Origin: Azolla caroliniana
Taxonomy: Eukaryota; Polypodiophyta
DNA: 64,000 bases
Direction of reading: 5' to 3'
Assembly (NCBI GenBank): GCA_043228905.1
Contig: JBHGNT010000007.1
Span: 21,266,001-21,330,000, forward strand
Program-made: the position numbers and the translations under genes
In this document: piece after piece, positions 45,945 through 55,986 of the stretch
How positions within the stretch are numbered: position 1 is the first letter of the stretch
How the letters are laid out: the number at the start of each line of letters is the position of its first letter
Notes under the pieces: model-generated
Databases searched by the model: none
The model's input: the letters and a program-made list of their open reading frames with translations, nothing else
What the model was told of the DNA's origin: nothing

Positions 45945-46964
45945 GTTTAGAGAATGGGTATGTATGTTCTACAAATATTAATTGATTTTTTTATAATGGG
46001 TTTCTTCTTACAAAATTTATAATTATAGAAACCACCTTGTTCAAAGAAGGATAGTCACAGCAATGAAGGATACCTAGCACCTTAATCACCCATTTGGAAC
46101 GAGCTAAATACGAGAAACGGATGACAAAAGGAAAGGAGCTCGAGGTGCTTGCGAAATCAGATACCATAAAAAGCTTTTTGCACAAGAGTGATCCTTTCCG
46201 ACAATTGTATTATAGTGTATATAATGGTGATGTGGGTAATATGCTTGACATATTACCCAAAAGACATTATATATTGCTCGTGGCAGATATATCGTATGGC
46301 TTCAGAATATCAAGCTCGACATACAACGATGTGCCATACAAATATGTGTGTGGGCTACTACGACGCAATTTCTAAGAAGAAGGCTCGGGCACAAGTTAAT
46401 GAGTGGAACATTGTCAACTATATCATGTGCCCAGCTGTAACGAAGAAATTGCGCCACGTGTCTGGCGCTAAGAGTTTAGTAAACCCTTATCAAAAGCCCC
46501 AACGATTAATTAATCAATTGGTTGAGTTGTTCTCGAACCCTGATGATTGGGTTCTCGACTTATATTCTAGAACAAGTAATCTCATAAGTTTCATCAATTT
46601 TTTTTAAAATGAAATATTATTTCTAGTCTTGTTTTCTTACTTTTGTATGTGTGATTGTAACTTATTTAGGAATGACGACTGCATGTGCTCTTAAACTGTT
46701 CAGGAACTGTGTCACATTAGAAAAGGACCCCGACCAAGTCAATTTTATTAAGATGAGGATCCAAGGCATCTGGGATTGTCTCGACCAGGACCAAGAGGTT
46801 GGGGCAAAGCATATCAACGAAACAAAGATGTTTCAGATGGCCTCTAGAGAGCCGATGGAACCTATAGATGAGGAAGGAGGCGACCTTGTCGACCTTGAAG
46901 ATGCACCGGGTTCTGATCATATACAAGATTCAGCTGAGGAGATAGAACATGTTGATGCAGCACC
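45945..46964 (+). pseudogene. Copy B: methyltransferase region
   Basis: After the exon end 45945-45957 and an intron (45958-46028), exon 46029 on carries HLERAKYEKR, LYYSVYNGDVGNML and the catalytic-type motif VADISYGF (gene A: IADIPYGF). A deletion then joins to VGYYDAISKKK, VTKKLRHVS, LVNPYQKPQRLINQLVELFS and DWVLDLYSRTS, where gene A has DLFSGTG, so the SAM-binding loop is lost. After intron 46576-46669 the last exon reads ACALKLFRNCVTLEKDPDQV, NFIKMRIQGIW and an acidic tail up to the solo LTR. Confidence 0.87.
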
Positions 46965-47234
46965 TGACGGGAACTAAACGCTCCTTATGCGCAACGCTCG
47001 GCCACAACCGAGCTTAGAATCATACACAAAAAAACAGGAATGAATGCACGACACAGTGAAGAGAAGAGTACACAGGATGTTTACGTGGAAAACCCAAACT
47101 AGGGAAAAATCACGGCAGCCCACAGGCTGCAAACTATCACTATGTTACAGTGTACAACAGTAAAGCACTGAGGCAACAACCTCGAGCTTTCTATCTTCGC
47201 CACAGGCGGCGGTTACAACAGAGGCAACGACCTC

Positions 47235-47272
<38 letters not shown>

Positions 47273-47723
47273 CACAGTTACGCGCTCTGATCTTGCACAC
47301 ACAAGAATGACAACAACACTCTACATCGTCACCAATAAGTTTTCCCTAAGTCATATTTATACTAATATGACTTTTCGGCTATTTACAAATATGGCCTCAA
47401 TGGACTCTCAGAAACATATTTACGAATATGTCTCTTCATCCGGTGAGCACTCCTCACCGGGCCTGCACCATCCGGCTCTCCATAGCCCGGTACTCCTCAT
47501 CTGGTTCTCACCGGGTCTGCACCATCAGGCTCTCCGTAGTCGGGTTCTCCTCATCCGGTTCTCACCGGGTCTGCACCATCCGACTCTCCGTAGCCGGGTT
47601 CTCCTCATCCGGTTCTCACCGGGTCTGCACCATCCGGCTCTCCGTAGCCAGGTACTCGTCATCCGGTTTGCTCATCAGCACTGTCCTTCTCTCTTCCCAT
47701 CCGGAGGGACCTGTCTCCCAACA
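46965..47723. mobile_element. Solo LTR in last exon of copy B
   Basis: A 759-bp TGACGGG...CCCAACA segment flanked by exact GCACC repeats (46960-46964, 47724-47728). It contains TTTACGTGGAAAACCC, common in plant LTR elements, a (CT)n run at 47228-47270 and a 54-bp minisatellite. No internal genes. Removing it restores the C-terminal codons of copy B (VDAAPLSSDLGEQP). Confidence 0.82.
47454..47669 (+). repeat. 54-bp minisatellite, four units
   Basis: Four tandem units of TCACCGGGTCTGCACCATCC followed by GGCTCTCCGTAGCCGGGTTC and TCCTCATCCGGTTC, differing at a few positions each. Located inside the solo LTR. Confidence 0.88.
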
Positions 47724-47780
47724 GCACCACTGTCATCTGATCTTGGAGAGCAGCCTGTTCCAGACCTCCTAATGGACTGA
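47724..47780 (+). pseudogene. Copy B: last codons
   Basis: Encodes APLSSDLGEQPVPDLLMD and a TGA at 47778-47780, in frame with the exon before the solo LTR. Confidence 0.75.
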
Positions 47781-47941
47781 TTGTATATTAGTTTGTATTT
47801 GTAACTATAAAATTGTAACACTAAACTTGTTTTGTAATATAAGATTATTTTGTTTGAGTACCATTTCTTTACACTATCTGATCGGTTTGCAAACTTTAAG
47901 TGTCTGTCATATATTTGTATTGGTTGACTCGCAAAGTATGT

Positions 47942-47946
47942 GGTTG
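47942..47946. repeat. Left TSD of copia-5
   Basis: GGTTG, repeated at 62531-62535. Confidence 0.88.
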
Positions 47947-48344
47947 TGTAAACGATTACTTGTGGAAGCGTTAGAAAACAAAAAAGTAGAGAATACACAT
48001 AGTACACGGGAGAGACAGAGAGAGCAAAACATAAGAGCTATATTCAAAAACAATATAAACACTTTGTACATACAATTGTGCTCAGTAGCACTATTTATAC
48101 AAGTCCTCGTGGGCCTGACACAAGTACCGCGTACTTCAATGCTCACACAAGCATCTGACACTTACTACAAGACTATAACTGCCTAGTAGTCTAAACTAAT
48201 ACTAGGCTTCTGGTTACTGATTGGATCCGGCTAACCGGCTCTGTTGCTTGTCGGCTCGGTTGCTCATCGGCTTACCGATCCGTCTCGCTTGCTGGCTCAG
48301 GCTTATCCAGCTAATCCGGCTCCAATTGAGCTTGCCGCTCAACA
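47947..48344 (-). repeat. 3' LTR of copia-5
   Basis: 398 bp, TG...CA; minus-strand TATA GTATAAATAG at 48091-48100. Confidence 0.92.
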
Positions 48345-48890
48345 CTCCCCCTCAAGCTCAACTTGAGGTTGGATCCTAGTGTCAGCCTCTGTGGCAGTCG
48401 GTTCTTCCAATCGACTTCTCCTGGCATTGTTCCGCCTTGCTCGCGCTCCTCGTCCGGTCCAGTTCTGTTTGCCGCGACCCCTCTTGTTCTGCGCACCTTG
48501 ACCTCGGTTTGCTTGTCTGCTCAATAGGCCCCTCTCAGCTCCTTCGCTGCTATGACTCCGGCGCTTGCCGATCCGTCGGTTCCTCTGCGATGGCATCGAC
48601 TTCCGCTGCATCCGTGTTTGCTTGGCCTCTAGTTGATTCGGTTCATCCAGATCCGTCTGTTGATCCGAATCGGTTGTCCCCGATTCGTTCCAGCTCTTGT
48701 TCGAGTCGATATCCTCCGACTCGTCTTTCGGTTTAAGGCCCTTCACAACATCAGACCATGTCCGGGTCTTGGCCTTGCTTCCATCCTCGGCTTCTTCAGC
48801 CCCCTTGTCTCCCCCTCTTCCGGTTCTTCCCTTACCGGTGTCGGCAACAATCTCTTTGCCTTTGCCCGTTCCAGTGTCTTTGCCCGTCCT
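48339..48890 (-). pseudogene. Copia-5 basic C-terminal extension
   Basis: The RNase H frame does not stop after the usual end (PHLRG) but continues for ~180 residues of Gly/Arg/Lys-rich sequence (GKGRTGRGGDKGAEEAEDGS, RNRRIGKRRSHSSEGAERG, RGRGKQNWTGRGARARRNNA) almost to the LTR. It lies between the two polypurine tracts. RGG-like composition suggests nucleic-acid binding, but no domain is recognised. Absent from the copia-1 family. Confidence 0.65.
48345..48360 (-). promoter_or_regulatory. Copia-5 polypurine tract
   Basis: Minus strand GAGCTTGAGGGGGAG next to the 3' LTR. A second copy (CTTGAGGGGGAGG) lies at about 48888-48901, where the ancestral 3' end of the polyprotein would be. Confidence 0.8.
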
Positions 48891-49367
48891 CCCCCTCAAG
48901 TGTGGCACGTCGGGATGCTGAACACCAAGCATTTCGGTGAAGTGTTGCAACTTGTCTGATCCGAGTGGTTTGGTGAAGATGTCGGCAACTTGCCAGTCCG
49001 TGTGAACATACCGAAGTTCAACCTCACCGCTCAGGACACGCTCACGCACGACGTGATAGTGCACTTCTATGTGTTTTGTGCAAGCATGGAATACGAGGTT
49101 CTTGGCGAGTTGCATGTTGCTTATGTTGTCGCAGTACACCAGAATCGGGGTCAGTACTTCGATCCGTAGGTCTTGCAGTAGTCGCCGAAGCCAAATGGCT
49201 TCACAGGTGGCAATGGTAGCGCCCCGATACTGACTTATCATTTTGACCGGATAGTTGATGTCGAGTCGTGTGATAGTCAAGTAAATAAGGATTCCGACAA
49301 TTTGTCGGAACCGTTGCTCATTGCAGGCCGGTCCGGAGTTGGGACGAAGCTTCTGGTTCCGGTCCAA
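48891..49367 (-). pseudogene. Copia-5 RNase H
   Basis: NQKLRPNSGPACNEQRFRQI, GILIYLTITRLDINYPVKMI, then a deletion to YRGATIATCEAIWLRRLL, VYCDNISNMQLAKNLVFHA, CTKHIEVHYHVVRERVLSG and DIFTKPLGSDKL. Confidence 0.87.
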
Positions 49368-49417
49368 GGGTGTGGGGACAAGTCAGCATTTTGTCATGCC
49401 AAACTTGTACAACATAT

Positions 49418-49891
49418 TCAAGACATAATGTCGTTGTGAGAGCAATATGCCGCCAGGTCCTTCATCTCAAATGCATCTAACAACTGGGACTTGACATGGT
49501 TGACTTCTGGAAGACCCGATCCGGTGATGACTAAATCATCAACATACAGCAGGATACATACCGGACCGGCTGAGCCTTGCCGGATGAACAACGAAGAGTC
49601 GGACTTGGAGGCCGCAAACCCCATCTTACGCAACCGGTGCGTGATCTTCGCATTCCAAGCGCGAGGGGCTTGCTTCAGGCCGTACAATGACTTCTTCAGT
49701 CGGCACACCGCTGACTTGTTCATCTCCGATTGAAAACCGGGGGGTTGAGTCATAAAGACTTCTTCTTCAAGATCACCCTGAAGAAACGCATTCTTCACAT
49801 CCATCTGGTGAAGATGCCACCCCCTTGCTGCAGCAACCGCTAGCACCACACGAACCGTCGTCATCTTCGCTACCGGAGCGAAGGTCTCGTC
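49418..49891 (-). pseudogene. Copia-5 RT, part downstream of the insertion
   Basis: Begins YDETFAPVAKMTTVRVVLAV right at the transposon and continues MDVKNAFLQGDLEEEVFMTQ, YGLKQAPRAWNAKITHRL and CILLYVDDLVITGSGLP (YVDD intact). It ends at a deletion after the FEMKDL motif. Confidence 0.9.
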
Positions 49892-49894
49892 GTA
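49892..49894. repeat. Left target duplication of DNA transposon
   Basis: GTA, repeated at 59088-59090. The A may instead be the first base of the element, giving a 2-bp duplication GT; the copia empty site fits both. Confidence 0.7.
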
Positions 49895-49930
49895 AACACG
49901 TTCGCGTTCACAAGTGGAAGGATTGCGCAT
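49895..49930 (+). repeat. Left terminal inverted repeat
   Basis: Starts AACACGTTCGCGTTCACAAG and ends GATTGCGCAT. It contains ACAAGTGGAA (49910-49919), which is mirrored as TTCCACTTGT at 49930-49939 just inside, giving an extra dyad at this end. Confidence 0.9.
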
Positions 49931-50921
49931 TCCACTTGTAGAATCTTCTTAAAACGAAGCAAATACACCCTCTCTACAAAAATTGGATGCACTAGTATCA
50001 CATGTTCCTCAACTTGATGAGAATTTGCAAATATAAAAATATATGATAGATCTACGAGTGGAGATCATTAGAAATCATGCAAGTTTAGACATGTTGATAA
50101 GTTAATGTAGGCATAATAAAGTTCAACTATGGCTCAATATGTCACTACTGTGCGACAAGGGAAACACTAACTTAAAGACTTATATTAATTAGGTAAGTTT
50201 TACAAAAATATCAGGTGTACTTGTATCCATACTAATAAAATGAGATATAATTTATACTTTGACCCATATGTGCATGTAGGATAGTGCACATTAGGATAAG
50301 TGATTGGAATAACTAACTTATTAAAGTATTCAATACTTGTATTTAAAGTTGATCTAATCTATTCCTCAATTTGTTCATATGGGATCAAACCATATGTTTA
50401 TAATTGTGGACAATGTAAGGCAGTGAACTTTAGGATAATGTCGTGGAAATAACAAACCTATTAGGCTTTCATACCTGTATTTAAAATTGATCTACTCTAT
50501 TGCTTAGGTGATTCACACAAGATCAAACTCCGAACGATAATGCAACTGGAACCATTATCAACACACTACACAATCTAAGCAGCAATGGAATAGAAACATA
50601 ATAGTTTTAACAATAGAAGACAAAGATCCATAATAACAACATGGACAGTCATGGCAACAATTATAGGGCCATGTTCTGTTAAGGTTAGCTTGGACCAAAA
50701 TCAGCCTCCATTTAAACTAGTTCATGTTTCTCCATAAGTTTGGTAGTCAGTTATGCACGCGGTGAAACCAATGTCATAAATCTACTAATCAAGTATATAA
50801 AAATAAAATTGAAACATATAGAAGATTATAAAGAATAGAATCCACTAGGTAAAACCCAAAATTTGTATTAATAATATGAAATCTTAACAAATCGTCAGTG
50901 TCATATTCTTCATAGAGTCTA
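49931..50921. repeat. Left subterminal region with diverged tandem duplication
   Basis: Non-coding. Between about 50285 and 50525 a unit of roughly 150 bases is duplicated with divergence: TTAGGATAA-TG-TTGGAATAAC, then ACTTGTATTTAAAGTTGATC versus ACCTGTATTTAAAATTGATC, then GATCAAAC. No ORF. Confidence 0.6.
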
Positions 50922-51155
50922 TTACATAGCAATCAATTCATCAACGTCATTTTCTTCATCATCTTGTGTAGAACTGTCTTCGGCTATACGTGCATTGGTT
51001 TCCCCTGTTAGCCAAGCCAACGAAATATCTTCTATAAGCTCATCATCAAGCTCTATTAGCTCCCCCGGTTCGCCGGCTAACAGAGGAATAGGCTCTCGCG
51101 AAGCAGGTTGAAACCTTTCTGTATTGGCGAGGTTCTTTGCACCGACCTCCTCATC
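50922..51155 (-). pseudogene. Gene A tail beyond premature TAG
   Basis: After the TAG at 51156-51158 the frame stays open for 77 codons (DEEVGAKNLANTERF, an acidic stretch, ...DVDELIAM) to a TAA at 50922-50924. Copy B reads CAG at the corresponding position (DQDQEVGAK), so the TAG is a C-to-T change in a CAG context. The tail lies beyond the methyltransferase domain. Confidence 0.75.
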
Positions 51156-54100
51156 CTAGTCTGGGCACTCCCACAAAGCCTTAATCCGCATATTAATAAA
51201 TATAACTTGGTCCTCGTCCTTCTCCAATGCAACTGTATTTCTAAAAAGCTTCAATGCACATGCAGACGTAGTTCCTGTGATGTAAGTAACAAGAAGATTT
51301 AGTTGTCAAACGAAAAAAAAGGGATTGGTTATCTCAAGATCGTTACCCTAGTTCGAGGAATACCTGTGCCAGAAAAGAGATCTAATATCCAGTCTCCTTC
51401 GATAGAAAACATTTCGATCAAGCGCATCATAAGTCGTTGAGGTTTTTGGTATGGGTTGACAAGTCCCCGTTCTGTCGTGGTGACATGTCGCAATTTCCGT
51501 GTCACTGCTGGATATACCAACAGATTTGAACCTCCCACTTCATTAGAATGCTCTTTGATTCTCTGTTTCTTAATTTCATCGAAGTAGCCAACCGTTATGT
51601 ATTCAATGGCATTAACGAACCGAAAAGTTGGCCCTCTATTTACATTGGTCTTGATCCTATAAAAAATAATACATCGAGTTAAGAATAGATTCAACAACCT
51701 TAAGAAATGCAATATAGTGAAAGACACCTATAAATAATCCTTACCATGCAAGGTTCTCGATGCCATGGCAACGAGATCTCAAAGCTTGAGCTACTGAGTA
51801 CCCTTCGTCCATACTATGAAAGACAACTATTCGCCACAAGGATGTGGTCGTTAGCTCAGCGAAATCCTTGACCATCTTCTCCAATTGTTTAAACCTAAAC
51901 AGTTCATCGTCATATGATGACCCAGCCATTCGAAATCCGTAAGGAATATCCGCAATCATTAGCGTATATTCCTTCTTTGGCACCTTCTGGATCAAGTTGA
52001 TGACATCACCGCAAACCACATTATAGTAAAGATCTCTCGTAATATCTTTTCTGTGGCTAAAGTTTTTAAAGGAGCCATCTTCCTCCATTTCGTACGCCTT
52101 GACTAAGCGACGATCCTTTTCTTTTCTGGCTCGCTCGAGATGTGCAAGGAAGGATGTAGGGAAATCGTGTATATCCTTAACTTCTCCTTGTTTCTTGCCT
52201 CGACACGGTTTCTAATAGAAGCAATAGGACATCAGGTATTATTATACAAGCTCTACATATGATGAAAGGGTAATGAAAAACCATGAATACTAACCCAATC
52301 CTTGAATGCAATAAAATACTCTGATAACGCCTTATACGAAGACGTTAGAGGATAATCCTCGGTCACTTGTTCCCAAGTTATACATCCAAGTTTTTTCATC
52401 ATAACTTCTTGGATCTTCATGTACACCTTATGACTATAAAATTAGAAATCAAGATTAGAACTTTGAATTACACTAGATAGACTACAATTTCAGTATTTGA
52501 AAGACTTACTTATTGAACTCAGTGACCATTTCTTCAAGGCTTAAATCTTTCGCCACAACCCTTGACAAAACCGACACAAGAAGTTGCTCGTCCTTAATAC
52601 CTTGGATTGCTCTCCATAGAGACAGCTTCATGTCGTCTGCCGCTTCTTCAATTGTCAAGTCAATTTTCTTGGCGGCTTGTGACTTTAACTCTAGTTGAGG
52701 GTCAACCCTACATTTCTTTTGTCGTTGACCCTTTACCTCCTTATTCTCCCACATTGAGAAGATTTGATCTTGTAGGTCCCATACTTCTCCATCTCTAAAC
52801 GCCAATTGAAACCAAGACTCATACTTTCGAAGACCATCGGACCTAACATTATCATCTACCACAATGCCGACTTCATGCGGACATTGATGTCGAAGGCCTG
52901 GATGTAACTTCACACCAAACTTTTGTTTCACGTCTAAATACTCGTGGTGGAAGAACCGTATACGCTCAATGGACGACATTTTCTGCCTATAGTCATTATC
53001 ATTATTATGGTCCCATGCCAACAGCTTAGCCTCTTCCGTTGTGAGCCCAACATAAATTTTGCACTTGGCATACTTGAAGAAGAAAGTTGTTGGATGTTCT
53101 CTCACAAGTTGCCGACGTGCCTCTGCTGAATGCGATCCACCAATGACAAAATAATTATATTGATCATGCTTTCTAATATCAAAATCTTCAATGGTTTCAC
53201 ATTCTTTAGGATCTACCATAACAATAAAAGGCACCACAGTGGCATGAGGATTAATTTTCATTTTTTTCTTGAGATTTTGAACATGCATGCGGTGTGGCTC
53301 TCTAATCTCAAGTGGTCGTCGACCTGTTTTTTCATCAATAGGGGGCCGATGGATGTGTGTTATAGGCAAATTAAACACTTGCCCTTTCCTGACCAGTTTC
53401 CGTTGCATTAACTCTCTCCTTATCTTATTCTGCTCGGATGACAAAACACCCGATGCCATCTCAGCTCCTGGCGTCCCCTTATTATCCTCCTCTTCATTTT
53501 CACTTGTTGAATCCGTATCCGACATTTTGGTTGTCTTCTTCTTTGGTGGTCTTGACTGGACTTTGGATACCCTTTTTGTGGCCTTCAATGGGGAGGGCAC
53601 TTCATCTCTTAGAGTTACATGGCCTTGTATATAAGGCCTCAAGGTAACAATAAGGTTTTGTGAGCTTTCAAGATCTTTTTTGAACGCTTCTGGCCCACAA
53701 GATTCCTTTACTAAAAGGTCTTCTAAAAGGAACACTTTACGTACCCCCTTGGAGCACTCTATCATTACCAGTATGTTGGCCGAATCTGCATCTTCGTAGT
53801 CAAATCGTAGAATTCGGCCATACATAAATGGGGTTTCCTTTCCAAGTTGCCCCTCACCCTTCTTCTTTGCTGTATACAATACGACTTTTTTCTTTGAGTC
53901 GACATATTGCATACACCATTCCTTGTCCGTTAGATCTCGGTCAGGAAGGTCTTCTCCTCCAGTTGCGGCGACAAGTTTCTTTTGGCTAACATCACTATGT
54001 GGCTGAGATTTTGTCTCTTCGTTAAAGAGAAGCTTTTTTCCTCTCTTCATGGTCTCAGGAGCTACCTTGGTCTGGGCTTCGATTGGAGAACCTTGTATGC

Positions 54101-55134
54101 AAAGCTTTATTTTCTTCACGGGTCGGTCCGACAGGTTCTCAAACGACCTATTTAAGAAAGTATATGCAAAAACATAAGTTAGGTGGTCACGTAGATTAAG
54201 GTTGTATATTAACATGAAGAACAGTTCTCACTAGCAGTCCTATATTCAAAAATCTATTATAGGCAGGGCTATTCAACCTAGAAAATATATATCGTAATAA
54301 GTAAACAGGGTTATATATTCTGGACAATAGTAGGTATGACTTATATAGATTCCAAACCTATATTGAGGAGAATTTGCTATCATTAAGGCAATTTGTGGAT
54401 CATTTTCTACTATTTTAAGCTAAAGTAGGTCATAAAACACCTATAATTAGAGCAAGTTTTTTTTTAAAAGTAAGGAAAGTCAACATAAAAAAGACTAATT
54501 TTGCCAAACAATTTGATATCTTTTCCACACCATAATTATTTGTTACACCAAAAACACAATTTTTCTCTCTCAGAGCCTTCTTTTATACAGGAACTCGATA
54601 CAAAGTATCGACTTCCTGTCTAAATCCTAAACTTTAAACGAGAACTCGATACGCCGTATTGAGTTCCTGTTTAAAGTTTGGAATTTAAACACGAACTCGA
54701 TACGGCGCATCGAGTTCCTGTTTAAAATCCAAACTTTAAACACGAACTCGATACGCCGTATCGAGTTCGTGTTTAGATACGCTGTATCGAGTTCGTGTTT
54801 AAAGTTTGGATTTTAAACAGGAACTCGATACGCCGTATCGAGTTCGTGTTTAAAGTTTAGGTTTTAAACGGGAACTCGATACGCCGTATCGAGTTCCTGT
54901 TTAAAGTGTAGGTTTTAAACAGGAACTCGATACGCCGTATCGAGTTCCCGTTTAAAAAGCAAAAACAAATTATGAACTCGATACGCCGTATCGAGTTCAT
55001 GTATAAAGTTTGTATTGTATACATGAACTCGATACGGCGTATCGAGTTCTTGAGCGACAAAACATATTTACAAAAATGTCCACAGTGTCAGAGGCCTACC
55101 TGGAGTCCTCGCGCTCGATTCTCTTTGAAGACAT
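51156..55134 (-). CDS. ParB-like / beta-class DNA methyltransferase (gene A)
   Basis: Six exons: 55134-55100, 54147-52510, 52433-52295, 52211-51745, 51656-51364, 51274-51156. All junctions are GT-AG and keep phase; the product is 896 residues (974 with readthrough). Exon 1 encodes MSSKRIEREDSR. A conserved ~90-residue block (MYGRILRFDYEDADSANILV) precedes the ParB/sulfiredoxin-like domain (about 290-400) with FVIGGSHSAEARRQLV near 345-360. The methyltransferase has IADIPYGF (D692-P-Y, DPPY-type motif IV), NPYQKPQRLM (from 827) and SAM loop DLFSGTGTT (852-860), the IV-then-I order of N4-C/N6-A enzymes. Phages and bacteria have such ParB-methylase fusions, so ancient transfer is likely. Target and activity unknown. 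Confidence 0.82.
54148..55099 (-). other. Intron 1 of gene A
   Basis: Donor CCAG|GTAGGC and acceptor TTAAATAG|GTCG. It joins DSR to SFENLSDRPVKKIKL in phase. The 5' two thirds are taken up by the palindrome array. Confidence 0.75.
54588..55051. repeat. Palindrome array, ten units
   Basis: Nine full units and one half unit of a 25-base dyad: arm GAACTCGATAC, centre GCC or GGC, mirrored arm GTATCGAGTTC. Units start near 54590, 54642, 54692, 54743, (half 54776), 54830, 54881, 54931, 54974 and 55024. Linkers such as TTTAAACAGG and CCTGTTTAAA extend many units to ~43-base palindromes. In several units the outer pair changes on both sides (AGGAAC/GTTCCT, ACGAAC/GTTCGT, ATGAAC/GTTCAT), so symmetry is kept. 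Each unit carries two TCGA sites. Candidate binding array for the ParB-like, methyltransferase or transposase protein, or a hairpin-forming intron. Confidence 0.92.
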
Positions 55135-55986
55135 GGTTGATCGTGTGGAAGTGGAGGCGGAGATCGCGCTTTGGTGCTTTGTGCTCTGTGTGCTTTGTGT
55201 GCTTTGTGTGCTCTCTACGTTCTGTGTGCTCTGTACGCTCTGTACGCTCTTGTGAGTGAAATATGACGAGGTCTTCCTATTTATAGGGATTGACCACATT
55301 GGTTAAAGTAACCATAGTCACCTTAACCAAGGTTGGTAACTTTGAGGATAGTTAGTTGGTAACCATAGTCACATTAACTAGAATAACTTATTATTGTATT
55401 AATGATTACAAAGTCAAACTAACATATTGATCAATCTTTTATAGTCATAACAACCTGCAATGACTTCAAAGGTTATGAAGGAGACAATGATAGAGGTTCA
55501 TGAATGTACCAATGATTGATTACTAAAAGCAACAATTTTTATGACTCTCAAATGCTATGTATTAAAGATGTTGGCATGAATTAACCAATGATTGATAAGT
55601 CTAATATTTAAAATGGTGAGCATTAAAGAACCAATGAGTGAGACATTCTATATCAAAATGGGTGCCATTAATTAGCCAATGATTTTAACATTAATCCAAC
55701 ATATTCATGGCTTGTTAATGATTAGTTTTATATTTTACTTGATTTAACGTCATATAGATCTAGTTTATATAATAATTGATATTTTAAGTACAATTACTTT
55801 ATTAAAAATAATTTTTTGATGTATTGTATTAATAGAATATTACATAATATAGACATTCTATTGATTTGGCTTTTGTTTAGAGAGAAGTTTATGTTTAGAG
55901 AGGAGTATATGTTTAGAGAGGAGCTTATTAGTTTTTTTCCTTACCTTAAGCACATAACTTAGAGAGCTCTATCTAGACCTTAAGCC
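55135..55986. promoter_or_regulatory. Divergent promoter region of genes A and C
   Basis: Minus-strand CTATAAATAGG at 55276-55286 is a good TATA box for gene A, ~145 bases before its ATG; the leader between holds ~10-base repeats (ACAGAGCACAC type, 55172-55252). Toward gene C there are duplicated GGTAACCATAGTCACATTAAC words (55300-55382) and three copies of GTTTAGAGAG-AG (55877-55925). No clear TATA for gene C. Confidence 0.55.

Larger units (their letters stand above)
38371..47780 (+). pseudogene. ParB-methyltransferase relic (copy B), whole span
   Basis: Second copy of gene A (50922-55134), on the plus strand, with the same domain order and intron positions. It is broken by copia-3 (39800-43046), a two-LTR element (43407-45939) and a solo LTR (46965-47723); the last two have exact target duplications whose removal restores the frame. 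It also has stops (39063 TAG, where gene A has a glutamine codon), small frameshifts, a deletion fusing exon 4 to exon 5, and a lost motif I glycine. Surviving blocks: 38371-39799, 43047-43192, 43281-43406 plus 45945-45957, 46029-46575, 46670-46964 plus 47724-47780. Exon 1 is lost. No function expected. Confidence 0.88.

Noticed and set aside
47307-47780. 157-residue ORF with repeated SPGLHHPALRS
   Set aside because: A product of the 54-bp minisatellite inside a solo LTR; only its last ~18 codons belong to a gene (copy B), in the same frame by chance of the insertion.
54588-55051. CRISPR-like array
   Set aside because: Regular repeats with short linkers, but the units are long palindromes, the linkers are themselves repeated, there are no cas genes, and the context is plant DNA.
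54857-55259. ORFs on both strands reading NSIRRIEF repeats
   Set aside because: They are translations of the palindromes; symmetry gives the same peptide on both strands.
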